Position numbers and translations under genes: made by a program
The notes under the pieces: generated by a model
Seen by the model: only the letters and a program-made list of their open reading frames with translations
Database searches by the model: none
What the model was told of the DNA's origin: nothing
Source: Frankiales bacterium
GTDB taxonomy: Bacteria > Actinomycetota > Actinomycetes > Mycobacteriales > Jatrophihabitantaceae
Reading direction: 5' to 3'
Length of the DNA stretch: 6,040 nt
Assembly: GCA_025963265.1 (NCBI GenBank)
Contig: JAOPUY010000066.1
Location: 1-6,040 of the forward strand
Part shown: one piece after another, positions 1-4,592 of the stretch
Position numbering within the stretch: position 1 is the stretch's first letter
Layout of the letters: every line of letters starts with the position of its first letter

Positions 1-29
1 TCCATTCGAAATAAATTGGGCCGCCGATC

Positions 30-58
30 TTGCAATACGTCGACTAATGCCCTAGCGT
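30..58 (+). promoter_or_regulatory. Candidate sigma70-type promoter for the 67-123 hairpin RNA
   Basis: A TTGCAA box (30-35; four of six matches to TTGACA) is followed after 17 bases by TAGCGT (53-58), which fits the actinobacterial TANNNT minus-10 pattern. The predicted start of transcription, about seven bases further on, falls at roughly 65-66, directly before the hairpin that begins at 67. That placement is the main reason for calling it. It is a pattern match only; short boxes like these arise by chance, although this stretch is notably AT-richer than its surroundings. Confidence 0.35.
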
Positions 59-66
59 TAATCATA

Positions 67-123
67 GAAGCCGCCCGAACACTCTCTGCTCTCCCCCGTG
101 GGCTGAGAGGACCGGGCGGCTTC
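67..123 (+). ncRNA. C-rich structured hairpin, copy 1 (candidate small RNA or terminator)
   Basis: An 11-base perfect inverted repeat, GAAGCCGCCCG (67-77) and CGGGCGGCTTC (113-123), encloses a 35-base loop. Inside, CTCTC (82-86) can pair with GAGAG (105-109), exposing a C-run followed by GTGGG. A second copy lies at 4258-4308. The core CCCCCGTGGG is identical in both and is followed by C/T-TGAGA. Two stem pairs differ between copies, and both are changed on both arms (C75-G115 versus T4264-A4302; A69-T121 versus G4258-C4308), so pairing is kept. This suggests a conserved folded RNA. C-runs in loops recall the actinobacterial 6C RNA family, but that family is described with two C-rich hairpins and only one is visible here. 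There is no long U-tract, so a plain intrinsic terminator is less likely, though not excluded. Strand is assigned from the upstream promoter-like boxes and the neighbouring genes. Confidence 0.5.
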
Positions 124-146
124 CTCAACTTCGACGCCCTGCTCCT

Positions 147-199
147 AGCTCGGCCCGCAGCAGCGGTGGCCGGGCTCCGGCGGGTGACTCGGCCGAGCT
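147..199. repeat. 9-base inverted repeat with 35-base loop
   Basis: AGCTCGGCC (147-155) is exactly complementary to GGCCGAGCT (191-199), and the 35 bases between can form smaller GC-rich hairpins. It follows the 67-123 element by 23 bases and has the same loop length, but shares no loop sequence with it. There is no T-run after it. It could be a second structural domain of the same transcript, a factor-dependent termination site, or chance in GC-rich DNA. The right arm also overlaps a self-palindrome, CTCGGCCGAG (188-197), which gives an alternative fold. Confidence 0.3.
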
Positions 200-679
200 G
201 AACTGACCGGCAGCGATGATGCCCCGAACCGCCATCCCTGCCGTGTCCCCCGTTGCTTCGTATGACGAGCAGCGAACGGATTAGGTACGTGACTATGCCC
301 TGGGTCACACCTATGCGTCAGACCTATCCCCACCACCGGCGCCGCTTACTCGAGACGATTGGCGAATCGCCGCGTGGTCGGCAATCGGTCCCGGCGCCGA
401 TTTCATTCCGGCCTGCTCTCGCGCGCCGGGGCCGGTCGGCAATCGCTCATCGCCCGGCGGCGATCGCAATGACCGCGACTGGCCCGCTGGCCAGAATTGC
501 CAATCCCCCGCATTCACATTGCCGCCGAGCCGGGCTGGGTGGCCGCGGTGAATTGCCGGCGGCGGGTGTGGCATTCTCTTTTCCGGCGTCATTCGCTCGA
601 TGGCCAGCCCTCCTGAGCGCCGAGTGGAGCGCCGCCTCGGCTGTCGAGGCAGCCATCCGCCCCGACCCTGGAGTATTCG
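200..679. other. Non-coding region upstream of the crotonase gene
   Basis: No convincing gene is visible in this 480-base stretch. The open frames crossing it on both strands have arginine-, proline- or alanine-rich compositions typical of out-of-frame GC-rich DNA, and lack ribosome binding sites. The visible contents are the GGCAAT/ATTGCC motif cluster (356-557) and, 30 bases before the downstream start codon, a small hairpin with arms GCCTCG (634-639) and CGAGGC (645-650). No clear promoter for the 680 gene can be picked out. A long leader or a promoter using an alternative sigma factor is possible. Confidence 0.6.
356..557. repeat. Cluster of GGCAAT / ATTGCC motifs
   Basis: The 12-mer GGTCGGCAATCG occurs twice (376-387 and 434-445, 58 bases apart). 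Downstream, GAATTGCC occurs twice on the opposite strand sense (494-501 and 550-557, 56 bases apart), with another ATTGCC at 518-523. The cluster starts with a palindrome, CGATTGGCGAATCG (356-369), and includes the near-palindrome ATTGCCAAT (496-504). The forward copies come first and the inverted copies follow, an arrangement seen where a regulator or nucleoid protein binds several sites. No known operator is recognised. The motifs are AT-richer than the background, so they stand out from it. Confidence 0.35.
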
Positions 680-1774
680 ATGCCTGCGGTGAACGATGCC
701 GGCGCCGACGGACTTGTCCGAATCGAACGACGCGCCGACCTAGGCCTGATCACGCTCACCCGGGTCCAAGCGATCAACGCGCTGAATATGCCGATGGTGA
801 CCGCGGTCGACGCGGCGTTGCGGTCCTGGGCCACCGACAGCAGCGTGACCGCGGTGGTGATCGACGGCGAGGGCGAGCGAGGCCTGTGCGCCGGCGCCGA
901 CGTCAAGTTCATGCGGGAGGCCGCCCGCACCGACCCGGAGCCCGCCCGGGCCTTCTGGCGGGCCGAGTACCGGATGAACGCGCTCATCGCCGGCTACGCC
1001 AAGCCCGTCTGCTCGTTGATGCACGGGATCGTGCTCGGCGGCGGGGTGGGAATCAGCGCGCACGCCTCGCACCGCGTCGTGACCGACAACTCCTCGGTCG
1101 GCATGCCCGAGACCGGGATCGGCATGATCCCCGACGTCGGCGGCACGTGGCTGCTCTCGCGCGGCGAGCACGAACTCGGCACGCACCTGGGGTTGACCGG
1201 GGTCAGCATCGGCCCGGCGGACGCCATCCGGCACGGGCTCGCCGACCACTACCTCCCGCCCGCCGGTCTGACCGCGATCCGCGAGGCGGCCGACGCCGCG
1301 ACCCTGCTCGGCCTGCTGGCAGACAGCGGCCGGGCCGAGGACGCCGCCGCCGCCCGGCCCGCCGAGGGCCAGCCGGACTGGTCCTGGGTGCGGCCCTGCT
1401 ACTCGGGCGACTCCATCGAGGAGATCCTGCGCCGGCTGCGAAGCCATCCTGCGCCAGCGGCCGGGCAGGCGGCCGACACCATCGAAAGCAAGAGTCCGAG
1501 CGCGACCGTGGTCACCCTGCGCGCGCTGCGCGAGGCCGCCCGGCTGCCCTCGCTGGCCGCCGCCTTGAACCAGGAGTACCGGCTCGTCTGCCGGCGGCTG
1601 GCCGACCACGACTTCTCCGAGGGCGTGCGGGCCCAACTGGTCGACAAAGACCGCCGGCCCCGATGGCAGCCCGCCTCGTTGGCCGACGTCGATTCGGCCG
1701 CAGTGGACAGCCACTTCGCGCCACGCCCCGGCGACGAGCTCGGACTCGACCCAGGCGTGATTAAGCTTGGCTAA
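680..1774 (+). CDS. 3-hydroxyisobutyryl-CoA hydrolase family protein (crotonase superfamily)
   Basis: This 364-residue cytoplasmic enzyme is predicted to hydrolyse 3-hydroxyisobutyryl-CoA to free 3-hydroxyisobutyrate and CoA, a step of valine breakdown. The crotonase fold runs over about residues 10-210: an A-x-N-A-L-N segment near 31-36, the CoA-binding loop GLCAGADVK (68-76), the oxyanion-hole stretch around GIVLGGGVGIS (116-126), and PETGIGMIPDVGGT (143-156). The last holds the Glu144/Asp152 pair expected of hydrolases of this family. The C-terminal half carries hydrolase-type features that plain enoyl-CoA hydratases lack: KSPS (271-274), EYRL, and a segment from DFSEGVRA to RW (311-329). 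Length fits the family (about 340-380). The start is supported by GGAG at 670-673, six bases upstream. The stop overlaps the next start by one base (TAATG), implying translational coupling. The CoA loop reads CAGADVK where CAGGDVR is commoner. A broader acyl-CoA hydrolase or hydratase role cannot be excluded. Confidence 0.9.
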   Translation: MPAVNDAGADGLVRIERRADLGLITLTRVQAINALNMPMVTAVDAALRSWATDSSVTAVVIDGEGERGLCAGADVKFMREAARTDPEPARAFWRAEYRMNALIAGYAKPVCSLMHGIVLGGGVGISAHASHRVVTDNSSVGMPETGIGMIPDVGGTWLLSRGEHELGTHLGLTGVSIGPADAIRHGLADHYLPPAGLTAIREAADAATLLGLLADSGRAEDAAAARPAEGQPDWSWVRPCYSGDSIEEILRRLRSHPAPAAGQAADTIESKSPSATVVTLRALREAARLPSLAAALNQEYRLVCRRLADHDFSEGVRAQLVDKDRRPRWQPASLADVDSAAVDSHFAPRPGDELGLDPGVIKLG

Positions 1775-2613
1775 TGATCTCCCCGAGCGAGCCGGAAGCA
1801 CCCGATCTGGCCGGCCCGCCCGCCGAGTCAAGCGAGCTCACCGAGGGCCCAGCGGCCCCGGTTGAGTCACCCGACGTCAATGACGTCACCTTCGACGAGC
1901 AGTTTTACCCGGCCCGGCCAAGGATGTTGCGGCCCTCGGTCCGCCGCGCTCGGACCATCGGCGGTCCGACCGAGGACGGCTTGGCTGAGGGTGGCAACCC
2001 GCGCTACGTGGAGTGGTTGCGCGGCAAGTCGATGCTGGCCGACGCGAACCAGCTGGCCATGCAGCTGTCCGGTCAGGGCAGCATGTGGCAGAAGCCCTTC
2101 GCGCACCCGAATCCGCGGGCCGCGGTGGACCGGGCCGCGGTCTGGTTCACCGCCTATCCGCTGTCGTTGATCACCACTCCTGGGCAGTCCTACTTGGCCA
2201 CCCTGGCCGACCCCGAGCTGTGGAAGACCTTCGCCCTCATCGGCATCAACGCGGTGCACACCGGGCCGGTGAAGCAGGCCGGCGGGCTCAACGGCTGGAA
2301 TCCGACGCCCTCGGTGGACGGCCATTTCGACCGCGTGAGCATGCAGATCGACCCGGTCTTCGGCACCGAGGAGGAGTTCCGCCAGCTGTGCGCGGCCGCC
2401 GGCGAGGTCGACGCGATCGTCATCGACGACATCGTCCCCGGGCACACCGGCAAAGGGGCCGACTTCCGGCTGGCCGAGCTGGCGGTCGAGGACTACCCCG
2501 GGATCTACCACATGATCCAGATCGAGCCTCAGGACTGGTACCTGCTGCCCGAGCCCCGGCCGGGGTCAGACTCAGTCAACCTGTCGGCCGAGGCGGAGTC
2601 GGCGCTGGAGTAG
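1774..2613 (+). CDS. N-terminal fragment of GH13 trehalose synthase-like enzyme
   Basis: This is the 279-residue product if translation ends at the first TAG. Residues 1-45 are rich in Pro, Glu and Ser and look disordered. From about 46 the family sequence begins (FYPARPRMLRP), followed by a conserved block with SGQGSMWQKPF near 100-110. Next come the first barrel strands, with WKTFALIGINAVHTGPVK and NPTPSVDGHFDR, and GH13 region I as IDDIVPGHTGKG (about 217-228). No catalytic Asp or Glu lies in this part, so on its own it cannot be an active glycosidase. The ATG at 1774 is taken because it overlaps the crotonase stop (TAATG) and because conserved sequence starts soon after. It has no strong ribosome binding site of its own, as expected for a coupled start. 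Confidence 0.6.
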   Translation: MISPSEPEAPDLAGPPAESSELTEGPAAPVESPDVNDVTFDEQFYPARPRMLRPSVRRARTIGGPTEDGLAEGGNPRYVEWLRGKSMLADANQLAMQLSGQGSMWQKPFAHPNPRAAVDRAAVWFTAYPLSLITTPGQSYLATLADPELWKTFALIGINAVHTGPVKQAGGLNGWNPTPSVDGHFDRVSMQIDPVFGTEEEFRQLCAAAGEVDAIVIDDIVPGHTGKGADFRLAELAVEDYPGIYHMIQIEPQDWYLLPEPRPGSDSVNLSAEAESALE

Positions 2614-2643
2614 GCCGGCTAGATCATCGGCCAACTGGAGCGG

Positions 2644-4062
2644 GTGATCTTCTACGAGCCCGGGGTCAAGGAGACGAACTGGAGCGCGACCCGGGTCGTG
2701 GCCGGCGCGGACGGCGTCAAGCGGCGTTGGGTCTACCTGCATTACTTCAAGGCCGGACAGCCCTCGATCAACTGGATCGACCCCTCCTTCGCGGGCATGC
2801 GGCTGGTCATCGGCGACGCCTGCCACTCGATCGCCGACCTCGGCTCGGGCGCGCTTCGACTGGACGCCAACGGCTTTCTGGGCGCGGAGAAAAGCGCGGA
2901 GGGTGGGCCGGCCTGGTCGGAGGGCCACCCGCTGTCGGAGGCCTCCAACCACTTCATCGCCTCGCTGGTGCGCAAGATCGGCGGATTCACCTTCCAGGAG
3001 TTGAACCTGGCGATCGACGACATCAAGATCACCTCCGAGTCGGGGGCGGACCTGTCCTACGACTTCGTCAACCGGCCCGCTTACCACCACGCGCTGGTCA
3101 CCCGGAACACCGAGTTCCTGCGGCTCACCTTGAACCTGTCGTTGCAATACGGCGTCGAGCCAGCGGCGCTGGTGCACGCGATGCAGAACCACGACGAGCT
3201 CACCCACGAGCTGATGCATTTCTCCTACCGCCACGCTGAGGACTCTTTCGGCTACGGCGGCGTCGAGCTGACCGGGCTGGAGCTAGGCCAACGAATTCGC
3301 AGTGAGTTGATCGACGGGCTCACCGGCGCCGTGCCGTACAACCTGCCCTTCACCACGAACGGCATCGCCTGCACGACCGTGTCGGTGATCGCGGCCGCGC
3401 TCGGGCTGGCCGACATCCAGACCCTCAGCGCCGAGCAGATCGCCGTGATCACCCGGGCCCACCTGCTGCTGGCGATGTTCAACGCGCTGCAACCCGGCGT
3501 GTTCGCCGTCTCCGGGTGGGATTTGGTCGGCATGGCGCCGCTGCCGTCGGCCGAGGTGGCCAGCCTGATCTTCGAGGGCGACACCCGTTGGATCAACCGC
3601 GGCGCGCACGACCTGATGGGCGTGAACCCCGAGGCGTCGCGATCGGAGGGCGGGATGCCGCGAGCCCGCAGCCTCTACGGATCGCTGCCGGAGCAACTGG
3701 CCGATCCGGCGTCGTTCGCCACCGGACTGCGGCGCATCATCGACGTCCGAAAGCAGTTCGCCTTGGCGACGGCGCGCCAGCTCGACGTCCCCGAGGTCTC
3801 GCACGACGCGATGCTGGTGATGGTGCATGAGCTCGAGGACGGGCGGCGTCAGCTCACCGCGCTCAATTTCTCCGAGCATCCGATCACCGGCACGATCCGG
3901 TCCGAGCATTTGCCGGCCGGCTCGCGGGTGTGGAACGGATTCACCGGGCAGCACCTAGCCGTCGTCGACAACCTGGGCAGCTTCATGGTGGCCCTCGAGC
4001 CGTTCGACGGCGCCTGCCTGTTGCTTGATCCGCCGGTTCCCGAGGCGGAAGCGGCCGGCTGA
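2644..4062 (+). CDS. C-terminal fragment of GH13 trehalose synthase-like enzyme, with the catalytic residues
   Basis: This is the 472-residue piece that could be made by restarting at GTG 2644, the first possible start after the second TAG. It begins inside the conserved block ([16 protein letters not shown]) and contains the whole catalytic set: ALRLDANGF with the nucleophile Asp (codon 2863), FTFQELNL with the acid/base Glu (codon 2998), and [10 protein letters not shown] with the third Asp (codon 3193). Further family signatures follow, including [34 protein letters not shown] and a Leu/Val-rich C-terminal domain. The restart site is poor: GGAG at 2637-2640 sits only three bases before the GTG. 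Without the first barrel strands and region I it would probably not fold alone, unless the two fragments assemble. Codon use and conservation are undisturbed to the TGA stop, arguing that this half is, or was very recently, under selection. Confidence 0.6.
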   Translation: MIFYEPGVKETNWSATRVVAGADGVKRRWVYLHYFKAGQPSINWIDPSFAGMRLVIGDACHSIADLGSGALRLDANGFLGAEKSAEGGPAWSEGHPLSEASNHFIASLVRKIGGFTFQELNLAIDDIKITSESGADLSYDFVNRPAYHHALVTRNTEFLRLTLNLSLQYGVEPAALVHAMQNHDELTHELMHFSYRHAEDSFGYGGVELTGLELGQRIRSELIDGLTGAVPYNLPFTTNGIACTTVSVIAAALGLADIQTLSAEQIAVITRAHLLLAMFNALQPGVFAVSGWDLVGMAPLPSAEVASLIFEGDTRWINRGAHDLMGVNPEASRSEGGMPRARSLYGSLPEQLADPASFATGLRRIIDVRKQFALATARQLDVPEVSHDAMLVMVHELEDGRRQLTALNFSEHPITGTIRSEHLPAGSRVWNGFTGQHLAVVDNLGSFMVALEPFDGACLLLDPPVPEAEAAG

Positions 4063-4063
4063 C

Positions 4064-4091
4064 CGGGACGGGCGCCGGCGCTCAGGTCCCG
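4064..4091 (+). terminator. Candidate terminator hairpin after the GH13 gene
   Basis: CGGGAC (4064-4069) pairs with GTCCCG (4086-4091). The interior holds the palindrome GCGCCGGCGC (4072-4081), which can form a nested short stem. It starts two bases after the TGA stop. No T-run follows, so this would be a U-tract-less hairpin of the kind often seen in high-GC actinobacteria, or a 3' end-protecting structure. Position supports it more than structure does. Confidence 0.35.
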
Positions 4092-4101
4092 CGCCGATAC
4101 G

Positions 4102-4117
4102 AGTGATACAGATCACA
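4102..4117. promoter_or_regulatory. Crp/GlxR-like palindromic site
   Basis: AGTGATACAGATCACA has the form GTGA-N6-TCAC, the core recognised by cAMP-responsive Crp/GlxR regulators (TGTGA-N6-TCACA); only the first T is replaced by A. The arms GTGAT (4103-4107) and ATCAC (4112-4116) are perfectly complementary. It lies in the gap between the GH13 gene and the sugar-transport operon, where carbon-source control would make sense. It is nearly 500 bases before the lipoprotein start, so it would act on a promoter within the gap, possibly that of the hairpin RNA at 4258. A match to a consensus is not proof of binding. Confidence 0.42.
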
Positions 4118-4257
4118 AGCGCGCCACGATCTGCCTCACGAGCTGAGGGAATTGGCCACCCTACTTTTATCTCAGGCGGCCCGCGCGCACTCCCCGTTGT
4201 GTGCGTGGGCCGTCCTGGGCTCAAGTCCGCGCCCGAGCAGTCGATGAGAGTGGTGAC

Positions 4258-4308
4258 GGCCGCTCGTGAGTCTCCACCTCCCCCCGTGGGTTGAGAATCC
4301 GAGCGGCC
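4258..4308 (+). ncRNA. C-rich structured hairpin, copy 2 (candidate small RNA or terminator)
   Basis: GGCCGCTCG (4258-4266) pairs perfectly with CGAGCGGCC (4300-4308) around a 33-base loop. Within the loop TCTC (4271-4274) can pair with GAGA (4293-4296) and CAC (4275-4277 region) with GTG (4286-4288), leaving a loop with six consecutive C. The core is nearly identical to copy 1 at 67-123 (C-run, GTGGG, then TGAGA), while stem differences are compensated on the opposite arm. Sequence outside the hairpins is not similar, so this is not a large duplicated segment. The bases that follow (TTCGCTTTGCCTT) are only mildly T-rich. No clear promoter is seen immediately upstream, unlike copy 1; it might be processed from a longer transcript or act as a leader or terminator before the transport operon. 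Confidence 0.5.
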
Positions 4309-4367
4309 TTCGCTTTGCCTTGGAGCGATGCGCCCGGCACGTCGGCGCACGGTAATCACCCTGCGGC

Positions 4368-4399
4368 CACGGTGTGCGCACCGTGATCGGGCTGATCAC
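4368..4399. promoter_or_regulatory. Two overlapping palindromes upstream of the transport operon
   Basis: CACGGTG (4368-4374) and CACCGTG (4379-4385) form a 7-base inverted repeat with a 4-base centre. Overlapping it, GTGATC (4383-4388) and GATCAC (4394-4399) form another with a 5-base centre. The second shares GTGAT/ATCAC arms with the Crp-like site at 4103-4116 but has a 7-base rather than 4-base gap between them, so the same protein may not fit both. Overlapping dyads in a promoter region suggest an operator, possibly for a sugar-responsive repressor. No particular regulator family is recognised. Confidence 0.35.
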
Positions 4400-4415
4400 A
4401 ACCACCCCACCAAAA

Positions 4416-4490
4416 TGATCAATGCCCTTGCGGCTACGGGTTCCTGGTGGTGAACTGTGTCACAGCGCGATCGGGACCAAGGTTGATCAA
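4416..4490. promoter_or_regulatory. Further short palindromes in the lipoprotein upstream region
   Basis: TGATCA occurs at 4393-4398 and 4416-4421, and again within the 8-base palindrome TTGATCAA at 4483-4490. CTGTGTCACAG (4455-4465) is an 11-base perfect dyad with one central base. These lie 100-200 bases before the lipoprotein start, in the zone where its promoter is expected. No convincing minus-35/minus-10 pair could be assigned. TGATCA is self-complementary and short, so the individual copies could be chance; their density is what makes the stretch worth marking. Confidence 0.25.
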
Positions 4491-4494
4491 GCGG

Positions 4495-4542
4495 CTTTAG
4501 CCCCATCTGGGACAGCGCGCGCGCAAGGTAGGCAACGGCTAA
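4495..4542 (+). repeat. Inverted repeat in the probable leader of the transport operon
   Basis: CTTTAGCC (4495-4502) is exactly complementary to GGCTAAAG (4535-4542), 32 bases later. Between them CCCATCTGGG (4502-4511) is a small dyad. Each arm can alternatively pair locally: GGCTTTAGCC at 4493-4502, and GGCT at 4535-4538 with AGCC at 4547-4550. The long-range and local folds exclude each other. This could be a regulatory leader or an operator, located 50-100 bases before the start codon. No known riboswitch is recognised. Confidence 0.28.
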
Positions 4543-4577
4543 AGAGTCAGCCGGTACGGCCCGATCTGCTTGTCGGC

Positions 4578-4583
4578 AGGAGG
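4578..4583 (+). promoter_or_regulatory. Strong ribosome binding site fixing the lipoprotein start
   Basis: AGGAGG lies nine bases before ATG 4593. It decides the start: an in-frame ATG at 4422 would add 57 residues with no ribosome binding site, and would bury the signal peptide deep in the protein. Confidence 0.8.
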
Positions 4584-4592
4584 CGCAGACCA

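Larger units (their letters stand above)
1774..4062 (+). pseudogene. GH13 trehalose synthase / maltose glucosyltransferase-type gene interrupted by two in-frame TAG codons
   Basis: Read through both ambers, this is one frame of 762 codons, the usual size of an intact member of this GH13 group. The family converts maltose and trehalose into each other by a retaining intramolecular transfer. All four GH13 conserved regions are present in order: DIVPGH (region I, residues 219-224), ALRLDA with nucleophile Asp364 (region II), FTFQEL with acid/base Glu409 (region III), and QNHDE with Asp474 (region IV). A beta-sandwich-like C-terminus follows. TAG occurs at codons 280 (2611-2613) and 283 (2620-2622). 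There are no frameshifts and no other stops, and the frame on both sides is identical. The context (LE-stop-AG-stop-IIG) suggests an original LE-E/Q-AG-Y-IIG, each stop being one base change away. Possible readings are a very recent pseudogene, assembly or sequencing error, amber recoding or suppression, or two separately translated pieces. It overlaps the crotonase stop by one base. Confidence 0.65.

Noticed and set aside
253..1764. Long open frame on the + strand overlapping the crotonase gene
   Set aside because: It is an out-of-frame reading through GC-rich DNA; most of it is arginine, proline and alanine without domain signatures, and the crotonase motifs lie in the other frame.
740..1831. 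Long antisense open frame opposite the crotonase gene
   Set aside because: It mirrors the codon bias of the real gene; Gly/Arg/Val-rich, with no recognisable domains and no ribosome binding site.
2611..2640. Local stem or known leaky context that would explain amber read-through
   Set aside because: Only a 4-base GGCC/GGCC stem with a 12-base loop is visible, and the bases following the TAGs (GCC, ATC) do not match well-known read-through contexts, so no dedicated recoding signal can be claimed.
2013..3239. +1-frame open stretch that runs across the two TAG codons
   Set aside because: Considered as a programmed frameshift product bypassing the stops. The family sequence resumes in the original frame directly after the second TAG, so no shift is needed, and this frame has no family similarity.
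4211..4240. T-arm-like sequence (GGGCTCAAGTCC) suggesting a tRNA or tRNA remnant
   Set aside because: No matching 5-base T-stem, no acceptor or anticodon arm upstream, and no CCA end; it is only a short resemblance.
4422..4592. Extended N-terminus of the lipoprotein from ATG 4422
   Set aside because: The 57 added residues show no signal sequence and the region is full of regulatory-type dyads; ATG 4593 has a strong AGGAGG and puts the signal peptide at the N-terminus.
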